A DNA stretch of 34,097 nt from an uncultured Hungatella sp. (GCA_910588505.1 CAJUPQ010000035.1:1-34097), one strand, 5' to 3'; counted from the first letter of the stretch, positions 22,069 to 31,020 are shown. The notes: generated by a model from the letters alone, not told the origin. A program made the numbers and translations.

Positions 22069-22998
22069 ATGTATGGAGTTACCATTGCGGAACTGATCGA
22101 GAAGATGAAGTTAAAGAACATGACCCCTGAGATCGATGTGGAGAAGGCGGTCCTGACCCACCCGGACGTGAACCGCCCCGCCCTGCAGCTTGCCGGATTT
22201 TTTGACCATTTTGACAAGGACAGGGTGCAGATTATCGGGTTTGTGGAGCAGGAGTACCTGCGGCAGATGGACCCGGAGCGGAAAAAAGAGATGTACGACA
22301 GGCTTTTGGCGGAGCACATTCCCTGCCTGATCTTCAGCCGCGGGTTTGTGCCGGAAGAGGAGCTTCTTGCCATGTGCAATTACTATGACGTTCCCTGCAT
22401 GGTGTCTGACCAGAGCACGTCGGCCCTTATGGCGGAGGTTATCCGCTGGCTTAATGTGAAGCTGGCGCCCTGCATCAGCATCCACGGGGTTCTGGTGGAT
22501 GTGTTCGGCGAGGGCGTGCTGATCATGGGGGAGAGCGGCATCGGCAAGAGCGAGGCGGCCTTAGAGCTGATCAAGAGAGGGCACCGTCTGGTAACGGACG
22601 ATGTGGTGCAGATCCAGAAGGTCAGTGACGACACTTTGGTTGGATCGGCTCCTGATATTACCAAGCATTTTATTGAGCTGCGCGGCATAGGAATTATTGA
22701 CGTGAGAAGTTTGTACGGCGTGGAGAGCATCAAGGATACCCAGGCCATTGATATGGTTATAAAGCTGGAGGAGTGGAACCGGGATAAGGAGTATGACCGG
22801 CTGGGGCTGGAGAACCAGTACACCGAGTTTTTAGGCAACCAGGTGGTGTGTCATGCCATCCCCATGCGGCCGGGAAGAAATGTGGCCATCATCGTGGAGA
22901 CGGCTGCCATCAACTACCGCCAGAAGAAGATGGGGTACAATGCGGCCAAGGAGCTGTACAACCGGGTACAGGCCAATCTGGCAAAGCCCAAGATATGA
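22069..22998 (+). CDS. hprK: HPr(Ser) kinase/phosphorylase
   Basis: A 309-residue HprK/P, which phosphorylates and dephosphorylates Ser46 of HPr and Crh in carbon catabolite repression. The N-terminal domain spans about 1-125. The kinase domain has HGVLVDVFGEGVLIMG, the P-loop GESGIGKSE, the HRLVTDDVV segment and the signature LRGIGIIDVRSLYGV. The C-terminal loop (NRVQANLAKPKI) is normal. AAGGAGAAGGG precedes ATG 22069. An HPr paralogue with an intact Ser46 is encoded four genes downstream in the same unit, so kinase and substrate are co-expressed. Confidence 0.97.
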   Translation: MYGVTIAELIEKMKLKNMTPEIDVEKAVLTHPDVNRPALQLAGFFDHFDKDRVQIIGFVEQEYLRQMDPERKKEMYDRLLAEHIPCLIFSRGFVPEEELLAMCNYYDVPCMVSDQSTSALMAEVIRWLNVKLAPCISIHGVLVDVFGEGVLIMGESGIGKSEAALELIKRGHRLVTDDVVQIQKVSDDTLVGSAPDITKHFIELRGIGIIDVRSLYGVESIKDTQAIDMVIKLEEWNRDKEYDRLGLENQYTEFLGNQVVCHAIPMRPGRNVAIIVETAAINYRQKKMGYNAAKELYNRVQANLAKPKI

Positions 22999-23018
22999 TA
23001 AGGATGTCAGGGGGAGAG

Positions 23019-23945
23019 ATGGAAGATTTTTATGAGCGCTTGGCAGGGCTCCTGTCTGAGGACTGTATCAGGACAGAGGAGCCTATGAGAAATCACACCA
23101 CATTTCGGATCGGAGGTCCCGCAAAGTACTATGTGACCCCAAAGACACAAAAGGAGCTGACAGAGGTTGTGGGGCTGTGCAGGAGAGCGGCCATGCCCTT
23201 TTGTGTCATAGGAAATGGCAGCAACCTTCTGGTAAATGACATGGGATACCGGGGAGCGGTAGTGTCCACAGAATGTCTGACATGGTGGGAGAACCGTGGA
23301 AAGACTGGCCCGGATACTGCTGACGAGGGGATAGTTCTCACCGCGTCGGCGGGGATCCTGCTTTCCCGGCTGGCAAAGGCGGCTGCCGGGGAGGGGCTGA
23401 CAGGACTTGAGTTTGCCGCCGGGATACCGGGGAGCCTGGGGGGCGCGGTGGTGATGAACGCAGGCGCCTACGGCTCTGAGATGAAGGATGTGCTGTGCTG
23501 GGTCCGGGTGCTGGATAGGCAGGGCGCTGTGAGGGAGCTTACTCTGCCGCAGCTGGAGCTTGGGTATCGTACAAGCTGCATTGAAGCAGAGGGGTATGTG
23601 GTTCTGGAGGCAGGGCTCTGCCTTAAAAAGGGATCCCGGGAGGAAATCTTGTGCAAGATGGAGGAGCTGGCCGCAAAAAGGCGGGAGAAGCAGCCTCTGG
23701 AATACCCCAGCGCCGGCAGTACGTTTAAACGGCCCAAAGGGTATTTTGCGGGAAAGCTTATTGACGATGCGGGGCTTCGGGGCTTTCGGATAGGGGACGC
23801 CCAAGTGTCGGAGAAGCACTGCGGGTTTGTCGTTAACCGGGGCTGCGCGTCCGCGGCGGATGTGATAAGCCTGTGCGGCCAGGTGAGACGCCGGGTGAAG
23901 GAGCGTTTCGGCGTGGAGCTGGAGCTGGAGGTGAAGCAGCTGTAG
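23019..23945 (+). CDS. murB: UDP-N-acetylmuramate dehydrogenase
   Basis: A 308-residue type II MurB, the FAD enzyme that reduces UDP-GlcNAc-enolpyruvate to UDP-MurNAc in peptidoglycan synthesis. FAD-binding and active-site motifs: NHTTFRIGGPA, IGNGSNLLVND, AGIPGSLGGAVVMNAGAYG, AGSTFKRP with the catalytic Ser, and EKHCGFVVN. The frame is open far upstream inside hprK. Possible starts are ATG 22995 (overlapping the hprK stop), 23004 and 23019; I choose 23019 because of the GGGGGAG before it and the usual N-terminal length, with modest certainty. MurB between hprK and rapZ is a common clostridial order. Confidence 0.94.
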   Translation: MEDFYERLAGLLSEDCIRTEEPMRNHTTFRIGGPAKYYVTPKTQKELTEVVGLCRRAAMPFCVIGNGSNLLVNDMGYRGAVVSTECLTWWENRGKTGPDTADEGIVLTASAGILLSRLAKAAAGEGLTGLEFAAGIPGSLGGAVVMNAGAYGSEMKDVLCWVRVLDRQGAVRELTLPQLELGYRTSCIEAEGYVVLEAGLCLKKGSREEILCKMEELAAKRREKQPLEYPSAGSTFKRPKGYFAGKLIDDAGLRGFRIGDAQVSEKHCGFVVNRGCASAADVISLCGQVRRRVKERFGVELELEVKQL

Positions 23946-24060
23946 GAGTCCCGCGGGGGGAGGATGTACCCGGCGCGGGAAAGACAGGCTGCCGATTCGT
24001 AAGGCGCCAAAAAGGTGGCAGGAAATACATACCAGAAGAAACGGGAAGGAGTTTTTAGCT

Positions 24061-24936
24061 ATGAAGCTGGTGATCGTGACGGGAATGTCAGGGGCAGGCA
24101 AGACCGTGGCGCTAAAAATGCTGGAGGATATGGGGTATTATTGTGTGGATAACCTGCCGATCCCCCTGGTGGAGAAATTTGCCCAGCTGGTGTTGGACAG
24201 TCAGGGCAAAAGCAGCCATGTGGCCCTGGGGATCGATATCCGAAGCGGCGAGGATCTGTCCATGCTGGACGGGATCCTGGATTCCTGGAAGACGGAGGCG
24301 ATCCCTTTTGAGATCTTGTTCCTTGACGCCGGGGATCAGGTGCTGATTAAGCGGTACAAGGAGACCAGGCGCAGCCATCCTCTGTCAGGAAGCGGAAGGG
24401 TGGACCAGGGAATCCGCAGAGAGCGGGAGAAGCTGGCTTTTTTAAAGAGAAAGGCAGGCATTATCATTGACACCAGCAAGCTTCTGACCAAGGAGTTAAG
24501 GCAGGAGCTGGAGAAGATCTTCATAGAGGATAAAAGCTATGGCAACCTGTTTGTGACGGTTCTGTCTTTTGGGTTTAAGTACGGGATCCCTGCGGACGCG
24601 GATCTGGTGTTTGACGTCCGGTTTCTGCCAAATCCCTTCTATGTGGAAGAGCTTCGGGCCAGAACCGGGGAGGAAAAGGACGTCCAGGATTATGTGATGC
24701 AGGGGGGAACGGCGGAGGCGTTTTTGACAAAGCTTTGCGACATGGTGGATTTTCTCATGCCCAACTATATTCTGGAGGGGAAGAACCAGCTGGTCATTGC
24801 CATCGGGTGTACCGGGGGAAAGCACAGGTCTGTCACCATTGCCAACGCCCTGTACAGGCATCTGGAGGGGGAAAGGGAGCTGGGAGTGAAGATCGAGCAC
24901 CGGGATATTGAGAATGACAGCAAGAGGAAGAAGTAG
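24061..24936 (+). CDS. rapZ: RNase adapter/nucleotide-binding protein RapZ (YvcJ)
   Basis: A 291-residue P-loop protein of the RapZ/YvcJ family. Walker A is GMSGAGKT at about residues 8-15. The conserved C-terminal block IAIGCTGGKHRSVTIANAL holds the UDP-GlcNAc-linked binding region known in E. coli RapZ. In enterobacteria RapZ guides RNase E to the GlmZ RNA; in Bacillus YvcJ affects competence and its role is less clear. GGAAGGAG lies 10 bp before ATG 24061. In many Firmicutes yvcK lies between this gene and whiA; here only 14 bp separate them, so yvcK is missing from the cluster. Confidence 0.95.
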   Translation: MKLVIVTGMSGAGKTVALKMLEDMGYYCVDNLPIPLVEKFAQLVLDSQGKSSHVALGIDIRSGEDLSMLDGILDSWKTEAIPFEILFLDAGDQVLIKRYKETRRSHPLSGSGRVDQGIRREREKLAFLKRKAGIIIDTSKLLTKELRQELEKIFIEDKSYGNLFVTVLSFGFKYGIPADADLVFDVRFLPNPFYVEELRARTGEEKDVQDYVMQGGTAEAFLTKLCDMVDFLMPNYILEGKNQLVIAIGCTGGKHRSVTIANALYRHLEGERELGVKIEHRDIENDSKRKK

Positions 24937-24950
24937 AGGGGGAAGGCGCT

Positions 24951-25955
24951 ATGTCATTTTCTTCCAGGGTAAAGGAAGAGCTTTCCAGGCAGCTTAGCCC
25001 TGCCAGACACTGTCAGATCGCGGAAACAGCGGCAATCTTAAGCCTCTGCGGCAGGATCGAGATCGACGAGGAGGATAAGCTGTGTATCAAGATCAGCACA
25101 GAAAACGCGGCAGTTGCAAGAAAGTACTTTACATTATTGAAAAAAACATTTAATATAAGTACGGATATTGTTATCCGCCGCAATGCTTATCTGAACAAGA
25201 AGCGCTCGTTTCAGGTGGCGGTCTTAGAGGATGAGGACGCCAGAAGGGTGCTTCTGGCCGCGAAGCTTTTGGATGAGCATGGAGAGATCGGTGAGAATCT
25301 GTCTGTGGTGGGGAATCTGGTGGTTCAGAATCCGTGCTGCCGGCGGGCATTCTTGCGGGGCGCGTTTCTGGCGGCCGGGTCTATAAGCGACCCGGAAAAG
25401 TTTTACCATTTTGAGATCGCCTGTACTGCCCAGCCTAAGGCCAGGCAGCTGCAGGATATTATGGCATCGTTTGATGTGGACGCCAGGATCGTGCAGAGGA
25501 AAAAATATTTCGTGGTTTATGTCAAGGAGGGCAGCCAGATTGTAGATCTCCTTAACGTGATGGAGGCTCCTGTAGCTCTCATGGAGCTGGAGAATATCCG
25601 GATTTTGAAAGAGATGCGCGGTAGCGTCAATCGGCAGGTAAACTGCGAGACAGCCAACATTAACAAGACAGTGTCAGCGGCCATGAAACAGATCGAGGAC
25701 ATTGTCTGCATAAGGGATATGATGGGGCTGGAGCAGCTTCCCGAAGGACTTTGCCAGATCGCGAGACTTCGCCTGGAGCGTCCGGAGGCATCCCTTAAGG
25801 AACTGGGAGAAGCGCTGAATCCTGTTGTGGGGAAATCGGGGGTAAATCATCGTCTCAGAAAGCTGAGTATCCTGGCGGAGGAGCTGCGGGAGAAAGGCGG
25901 GGCGGAAAATGGCCTGCCGGCCGTTCAAAGGAATGAGGAGGAGAATTATGATTAG
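24951..25955 (+). CDS. whiA: Sporulation/cell-division regulator WhiA
   Basis: A 334-residue WhiA, a DNA-binding protein with an N-terminal LAGLIDADG-like fold (about 1-200; the RRAFLRGAFLAAGSISDPEK segment is diagnostic) and a C-terminal helix-turn-helix (about 230-310; SLKELGEALNPVVGKSGVNH). In actinobacteria it triggers sporulation septation; in Firmicutes it affects division and chromosome segregation. AGGGGGAAGG precedes ATG 24951. The stop overlaps the HPr-paralogue start by 8 bp, so the two are translationally coupled, as for whiA-crh in Bacillus. Confidence 0.96.
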   Translation: MSFSSRVKEELSRQLSPARHCQIAETAAILSLCGRIEIDEEDKLCIKISTENAAVARKYFTLLKKTFNISTDIVIRRNAYLNKKRSFQVAVLEDEDARRVLLAAKLLDEHGEIGENLSVVGNLVVQNPCCRRAFLRGAFLAAGSISDPEKFYHFEIACTAQPKARQLQDIMASFDVDARIVQRKKYFVVYVKEGSQIVDLLNVMEAPVALMELENIRILKEMRGSVNRQVNCETANINKTVSAAMKQIEDIVCIRDMMGLEQLPEGLCQIARLRLERPEASLKELGEALNPVVGKSGVNHRLRKLSILAEELREKGGAENGLPAVQRNEEENYD

Positions 25956-26202
25956 AAGAACCATTACGATCGAACTGGAATCGGGTCTGGAGGCAAGGCC
26001 CGTGGCCATGTTGGTGCAGGTGGCCAGCCAGTACGACAGCAGCATTTATGTGGAATGTGATTCCAGACGTGTTAACGCCAAGAGCATCATGGGTATGATG
26101 ACCCTTGGGCTGACAGCGGGAGAGAAGGTTATTGTGACAGCGGAGGGGACTGACGAGGAGAACGCTGTGGACGGGATAGAGAAGTATCTGACAGTGGGAT
26201 GA
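25948..26202 (+). CDS. HPr-family protein with Glu15: Crh-like
   Basis: An 84-residue HPr fold. The active-site stretch reads SGLEARPVAML: position 15, the phosphoryl-accepting His of PTS HPr, is Glu. The regulatory site is intact: VNAKSIMGMMTLG with Ser46. Known Crh of Bacillus has Gln at 15 and acts only as a Ser46-phosphorylated co-repressor of CcpA. This protein should likewise be unable to carry phosphate in the PTS but be a substrate of the HprK encoded in the same operon. ATG 25948 follows GAGGAGGAG; the frame is open from 25909. The position directly after whiA equals that of crh in Bacillus. Whether Glu15 mimics phospho-His is open. Confidence 0.93.
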   Translation: MIRRTITIELESGLEARPVAMLVQVASQYDSSIYVECDSRRVNAKSIMGMMTLGLTAGEKVIVTAEGTDEENAVDGIEKYLTVG

Positions 26203-26244
26203 TCTCACCGAGATCGATAAGATCAAGGAATAAAGAACATGGGA

Positions 26245-26293
26245 CAGGCCGGGCAGGCGCGTCAAAAAGACGAAGGTGCCCGGCCTGGTTTTT
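26245..26293 (+). terminator. Terminator of the uvrC-hprK-murB-rapZ-whiA operon
   Basis: An 11-bp perfect stem (26245-26255 with 26277-26287) contains a nested hairpin CGTC-AAAAA-GACG and is followed by G and five T residues. It separates the operon from dnaE. Confidence 0.92.
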
Positions 26294-26333
26294 ATAATAT
26301 ACTTTCAGGAAAGAGAAGGACGGAGGAGATACC

Positions 26334-29300
26334 ATGGCATTTACACATCTGCATGTCCATACGGAGTACAGCCTTTTGGACGGCTCTTGTAAGATACGGG
26401 AGCTGACGGCCAGGGCTAAGGAGCTGGGCATGGACAGCATGGCGATCACGGATCATGGAGCCATGTACGGGGTGATCGATTTTTACCGGGCGGCCAGGGA
26501 GGAGGGCATAAAGCCTATCATCGGGTGTGAGGTTTATGTTTCTCCCGGTTCCCGGTTTGACAGGGAGACGGTAAACGGGGAGGACAGGTATTACCATCTG
26601 GTTCTGCTGGCGGAGAATAATAGAGGATATGAGAATCTGATGAAGATCGTGTCCAAAGGGTTTATTGACGGTTTTTACTATAAGCCCAGGGTGGATTACG
26701 AGATCCTTCAGACGTTCCATGAGGGGCTCATCTGTCTGTCCGCCTGTCTGGCGGGGGAGGTTCAAAAGTATCTGGAGAGGGGGCTGTACCAGCAGGCAAA
26801 GGAGGCAGCCTTAAGGTATGAGGGGATCTTCGGAAAGGGGAACTTTTTTCTGGAGCTGCAGGACCACGGGATTCCGGCTCAAAAGACGGTGAATCAGGCC
26901 CTTCTGCGCCTTTCTAAGGATCTGGACATAGACCTGGTGGCCACCAATGACATCCACTATACTCTGGCTGAGGACGCGGCGGCTCACGACATCCTTCTGT
27001 GCATCCAGACAGGGAAAAAGGTGACTGACGAGAACCGGATGCGGTATGAGGGGGGACAGTTTTACTGTAAGTCCGAGGAGGAGATGCGGGCGCTGTTTCC
27101 CTATGCCCAGCAGGCTCTGGACAATACCCACAAGATTGCGGACAGGTGCAATGTGGAGATTGAGTTTGGGGTGACAAAGCTGCCAAGGTTTGACGTGCCT
27201 GACGGCTACGATTCCTGGGGGTATCTGAACAAGCTGTGCGAGGAAGGCATGGCCAGGCGGTATCCGGAGGATGACGGGACGCTTAAGAAGAGGCTGGATT
27301 ATGAGCTGAACGTGATACACACCATGGGGTATGTGGATTATTTTCTGATCGTGTGGGATTTCATCCATTTTGCCCGCTCTCACGGGATCATGGTGGGGCC
27401 GGGAAGAGGGTCTGCGGCGGGGAGTATTGTGGCCTACTGCCTGGAGATCACTAATATTGACCCCATCCGGTATAACCTGCTGTTTGAGCGTTTTCTCAAC
27501 CCGGAGAGGGTGTCCATGCCGGATATTGATATTGACTTCTGCTATGAGCGCAGGCAGGAGGTCATTGACTACGTGGTGGAAAAGTACGGGAAGGACCAGG
27601 TGGTGCAGATCGTCACCTTTGGTACTCTGGCGGCCAGGGGCGTGGTGCGGGATGTTGGCAGAGTCCTGGACCTGCCTTTTGCCAAGTGCGACGCGGTGGC
27701 CAAGATGATCCCAAAGGATCTGGGCATAACCCTGGAAAAGGCCCTTAAGATCAGCCCTGACCTTAAAAAGGCTTATGGGGAGGACCAGGACGTAAAGTAT
27801 CTGATCGATATGTCCATGCGGCTTGAGGGACTTCCCAGACACACTTCCATGCACGCGGCGGGGGTGGTTATCAGCCGGACGGCGGTGGACAATTATGTGC
27901 CTCTTTCCAGAGCCCAGGACGGGACCATCACCACCCAGTTTACCATGACTACCCTGGAGGAGCTGGGGCTTCTGAAGATGGATTTTCTGGGGCTTCGGAC
28001 CCTGACCGTGATCCAGGATGCGGTGGAGCAGGTGAAAAAGGGCAGAGGCATTGACCTGGATATTGACGCTATTGATTTTAATGATAAGAAGGTTTTGGAT
28101 TCCATCGGCACGGGGAAGGACGATGGGGTGTTCCAGTTAGAGAGCAGCGGTATGAAGAGCTTTATGAAGGAGCTAAAGCCCCAGAATCTGGAGGATATTA
28201 TTGCCGGGATCTCTCTGTACCGGCCGGGGCCAATGGATTTTATCCCCAAATATCTCAAGGGGAAGAATCAGCAGGCGTCAGTTACCTACGACTGCCCCCA
28301 GCTGGAGCCGATCTTAAATTCCACCTACGGGTGTATTGTGTACCAGGAGCAGGTGATGCAGATCGTGCGGGATCTGGCCGGTTATACCCTGGGGCGAAGC
28401 GACCTGGTGCGTAGGGCCATGTCCAAGAAAAAGGCATCGGTGATGGAGAAGGAGCGGAAGAATTTCGTCTACGGCAATGAGGAGGAGGGGGTTAAAGGCT
28501 GCGTCAACAACGGCATTGACGAGAAGACAGCCAACCACATTTTTGACGAGATGACGGATTTTGCCAGCTATGCCTTTAACAAGTCCCACGCGGCATGTTA
28601 CGCGGTGGTGGCTTACCAGACGGCGTATTTGAAATACTATTATCCCAGGGAGTTTATGGCGGCCCTTATGACCTCGGTGATCGACAATGGGAACAAGAGC
28701 GCGGAGTATATTCTTACATGCCGGCAGATGGGAATCTCTATTTTGCCTCCGGATATTAATGAGGGGGTCAGCGGGTTTTCGGTATCCGGGGACGCCATCC
28801 GCTACGGGCTGTCAGCCATCAAAAGCGTGGGACGGTCTGTGGTGGAGTCCATCGTGGCGGAGCGGACGGCAAACGGGCCTTTTCGGACCATGGATGATTT
28901 TGTGGAGCGTATGGGAGGCAAGGAGGTGAACCGGCGGACCCTGGAGAATTTTATTAAGGCGGGGGCTTTGGACAGCCTGCCGGGAAACCGCCGTCAGAAG
29001 GTGATGGTGGCGCCAGATATGCTGGATCAGAAGAGCAAGGACAGGAAGAATACCATGGAGGGGCAGATGTCCTTATTTGATCTTGTGTCCGAGGAGGAGA
29101 AGCGGAATTTTCAGATCACGTTTCCCGATGTGGAGGAGTTTCGGAAGGAGGAGCTTCTGGCTTTTGAGAAGGAGACTCTGGGCATCTATGTCAGCGGCCA
29201 TCCGCTGGAGGCGTTTGAGTCCCTGTGGAGATCCTGCGTGACGGCTGTTTCGTCGGACTTTGTGGTGGACGAGGAGACGGAGCGGGCAAAGGCGGAGGAT

Positions 29301-29801
29301 AATTCCAGGGTGACCATCGGAGGCATCATCACAGGGAAGGTGACGAAGATAACCAGAACCAATCAGATGATGGCGTTTATCACCATCGAGGATCTGGCGG
29401 GCTCTGTGGAGGTTCTGGTGTTTCCCAGAGACTATGAGAAGAACCGGGAGATTCTGGTGGAGGAGTCTAAGGTGTTTGTATCAGGGCGGGTGTCCATCGG
29501 GGAGGACCCGGTGGGGAAGCTGATCTGTGAGCGGGTGACGCCCTTTGAGCGCCTGCCCAAACAGCTGTGGCTGCAGTTTGAGGACAAGGCGGCTTATGAT
29601 AAGGCTGTGGGGCCGGTGATGGAGTGTTTAAAGGGCAGCGAGGGCCATGACCAGGTTGTTATCTGGCTGTCAAAGGAGCGGGCAAAGAAGATTTTGCCTG
29701 CAAACTGGAATGTGTGCTGCGACGAAGTTCTTTTGGAAACGCTTACAAAAATTCTGGGTGAAAAAAATGTCAGAGCCGTACAAAAAGGGTTGAAAGTCTA
29801 A
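26334..29801 (+). CDS. dnaE: DNA polymerase III subunit alpha
   Basis: A 1155-residue DnaE-type replicative polymerase. N-terminal PHP domain: FTHLHVHTEYSLLDGS, MAITDHGAMYG, IGCEVY. Polymerase core: GPGRGSAAGSIVAYCLEI, then PDIDIDFCYERR with the catalytic Asp pair, and MHAAGVVIS. Helix-hairpin-helix segment in the last third, and an OB-fold near residues 1000-1075 (VTIGGIITGKVTKI, then FITIEDLAGSVEVLVF). Length and order fit DnaE1/DnaE of Firmicutes, which works with PolC in lagging-strand synthesis. GGAGGAGATACC precedes ATG 26334. Its last codons overlap the -35 box of the pfkA promoter. Confidence 0.97.
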   Translation: MAFTHLHVHTEYSLLDGSCKIRELTARAKELGMDSMAITDHGAMYGVIDFYRAAREEGIKPIIGCEVYVSPGSRFDRETVNGEDRYYHLVLLAENNRGYENLMKIVSKGFIDGFYYKPRVDYEILQTFHEGLICLSACLAGEVQKYLERGLYQQAKEAALRYEGIFGKGNFFLELQDHGIPAQKTVNQALLRLSKDLDIDLVATNDIHYTLAEDAAAHDILLCIQTGKKVTDENRMRYEGGQFYCKSEEEMRALFPYAQQALDNTHKIADRCNVEIEFGVTKLPRFDVPDGYDSWGYLNKLCEEGMARRYPEDDGTLKKRLDYELNVIHTMGYVDYFLIVWDFIHFARSHGIMVGPGRGSAAGSIVAYCLEITNIDPIRYNLLFERFLNPERVSMPDIDIDFCYERRQEVIDYVVEKYGKDQVVQIVTFGTLAARGVVRDVGRVLDLPFAKCDAVAKMIPKDLGITLEKALKISPDLKKAYGEDQDVKYLIDMSMRLEGLPRHTSMHAAGVVISRTAVDNYVPLSRAQDGTITTQFTMTTLEELGLLKMDFLGLRTLTVIQDAVEQVKKGRGIDLDIDAIDFNDKKVLDSIGTGKDDGVFQLESSGMKSFMKELKPQNLEDIIAGISLYRPGPMDFIPKYLKGKNQQASVTYDCPQLEPILNSTYGCIVYQEQVMQIVRDLAGYTLGRSDLVRRAMSKKKASVMEKERKNFVYGNEEEGVKGCVNNGIDEKTANHIFDEMTDFASYAFNKSHAACYAVVAYQTAYLKYYYPREFMAALMTSVIDNGNKSAEYILTCRQMGISILPPDINEGVSGFSVSGDAIRYGLSAIKSVGRSVVESIVAERTANGPFRTMDDFVERMGGKEVNRRTLENFIKAGALDSLPGNRRQKVMVAPDMLDQKSKDRKNTMEGQMSLFDLVSEEEKRNFQITFPDVEEFRKEELLAFEKETLGIYVSGHPLEAFESLWRSCVTAVSSDFVVDEETERAKAEDNSRVTIGGIITGKVTKITRTNQMMAFITIEDLAGSVEVLVFPRDYEKNREILVEESKVFVSGRVSIGEDPVGKLICERVTPFERLPKQLWLQFEDKAAYDKAVGPVMECLKGSEGHDQVVIWLSKERAKKILPANWNVCCDEVLLETLTKILGEKNVRAVQKGLKV

Positions 29802-29818
29802 CGAAATTGAATTAAAAT
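29790..29818 (+). promoter_or_regulatory. Promoter of pfkA, overlapping the end of dnaE
   Basis: TTGAAA (29790-29795), 17 bp, TAAAAT (29813-29818). The -35 box lies in the last codons of dnaE. The transcript would start near 29825 and carry a leader of about 170 nt. Confidence 0.8.
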
Positions 29819-29824
29819 AGGCAT

Positions 29825-29990
29825 AGTACGAGGTGTTGTGGTTCATGGTCTGGGAACTATGACCGCGAGGGGGATTCGTAGGTTTATTCATTAAAATTAT
29901 GTAGCGCCACGGGAAGCGGGTGCCGAAGCTGCCTAAATCGACTTAAGGGCAGTGCCGGGCATGGCTGCGGGACGTTTACAACTCAGGAGG
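29825..29990 (+). promoter_or_regulatory. Structured 5' leader of pfkA
   Basis: Domain 1: TACGA (29827-29831) pairs with TCGTA (29876-29880) around an inner arm (29840-29846 with 29859-29864). Domain 2: CTGCC (29929-29933) pairs with GGCAG (29948-29952), enclosed by GTGCC (29920-29924) with GGCAT (29958-29962) and AGC (29915-29917) with GCT (29964-29966). A purine-rich GGGAAGCGGG lies between. The long, GC-rich untranslated leader is unlike an ordinary spacer. It matches no riboswitch consensus I know, but the layout suggests a regulatory RNA for glycolysis. Confidence 0.5.
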
Positions 29991-29997
29991 TAAGAAG

Positions 29998-30972
29998 ATG
30001 GCAAAGACAGTGAAGACAATAGGCGTATTAACCAGCGGCGGCGATGCACCTGGCATGAATGCGGCGATCCGGGCTGTGGTACGCGCGGCGATCGCCAAGG
30101 GAATAAAAGTCAAGGGGATCATGCGGGGATACGCGGGGCTTCTCCAGGAGGAGATTATTGATATGGAGAGTACCAGCGTGTCGGATACCATTAACCGGGG
30201 CGGCACCATCCTTTACACTGCCAGATGTATGGAGTTTACCACAGCGGAAGGCCAGCAGCAGGGGGCGGAGATCTGTCATAAGCACGGGATTGACGGCATC
30301 GTGGTCATTGGCGGCGACGGCTCTTTCCGGGGGGCTGGCAAGCTGTCGGCTTTGGGCGTAAATACCATCGGCGTTCCCGGAACTATTGACCTGGATATTG
30401 CCTGTACGGATTACACCATCGGTTTTGACACGGCGGTGAATACGGCTATGGACGCCATTGACAAGGTGCGGGATACATCAACTTCCCATGAGCGGTGCAG
30501 CATCATTGAGGTTATGGGGCGGCATGCCGGATATATCGCGCTGTGGTGCGGCATTGCCAACGGCGCGGAGGATATTCTTCTGCCGGAGCGGTATGACGGC
30601 AATGAGCAGATGCTCATCAACCGCATCATTGACAACCGGAAGAGGGGCAAGAAACATAATATTATCATCAACGCGGAGGGCATCGGCCACTCGGCTTCCA
30701 TGGCCCGCAGGATTGAGGCTGCCACCGGCATTGAGACAAGGGCCACGATCCTGGGTCACATGCAGAGGGGCGGTACGCCTACCTGTAAGGACCGGGTGTA
30801 TGCCACGATCATGGGGGCAAAGGCGGTGGAGCTTTTAGCCAGTGGCAAGAGCAACCGGGTGATGGCTTACAAGAACGGCAATTATGTGGACTTTGATATT
30901 CAGGAGGCTTTGGCTATGACCAAGGATATTCCGGAGGATCAGTATGATATCAGCAAGATGATGAGCAGATAG
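29998..30972 (+). CDS. pfkA: ATP-dependent 6-phosphofructokinase
   Basis: A 324-residue PfkA that phosphorylates fructose 6-phosphate. The ATP site GVLTSGGDAPGMNAAIRA and GGDGSFRGA are present; Gly after GGD, and Gly rather than Lys in PGTID, mark ATP rather than pyrophosphate use. Catalytic Asp is in GTIDLDIACTDYTIGFD; the usual GTIDNDI Asn is Leu here, a small deviation. The fructose-phosphate site includes IEVMGRHAGYIAL. CAGGAGG precedes ATG 29998. A promoter and long leader lie upstream and a terminator downstream, so it is a single-gene unit. In many Clostridia dnaE-pfkA is a conserved pair. Confidence 0.96.
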   Translation: MAKTVKTIGVLTSGGDAPGMNAAIRAVVRAAIAKGIKVKGIMRGYAGLLQEEIIDMESTSVSDTINRGGTILYTARCMEFTTAEGQQQGAEICHKHGIDGIVVIGGDGSFRGAGKLSALGVNTIGVPGTIDLDIACTDYTIGFDTAVNTAMDAIDKVRDTSTSHERCSIIEVMGRHAGYIALWCGIANGAEDILLPERYDGNEQMLINRIIDNRKRGKKHNIIINAEGIGHSASMARRIEAATGIETRATILGHMQRGGTPTCKDRVYATIMGAKAVELLASGKSNRVMAYKNGNYVDFDIQEALAMTKDIPEDQYDISKMMSR

Positions 30973-31020
30973 GAAGGATTTCCACAGGCACGGGAAAAGG
31001 AAATCAGATAGATCGTCAGA

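Noticed and set aside
23007..24101. 364-codon antisense ORF over murB
   Set aside because: It is a shadow of murB in GC-rich sequence; the protein is low-complexity and rich in Pro, His and Leu.
26811..27854. 347-codon antisense ORF over dnaE
   Set aside because: It is a shadow of the dnaE polymerase core, which has clear motifs on the other strand.
29905..29933. Cobalamin-riboswitch-like GGGAAGCGGGTG in the pfkA leader
   Set aside because: Only this short stretch resembles the B12 element; the CCGCNACTGT core and the rest of the fold are missing.
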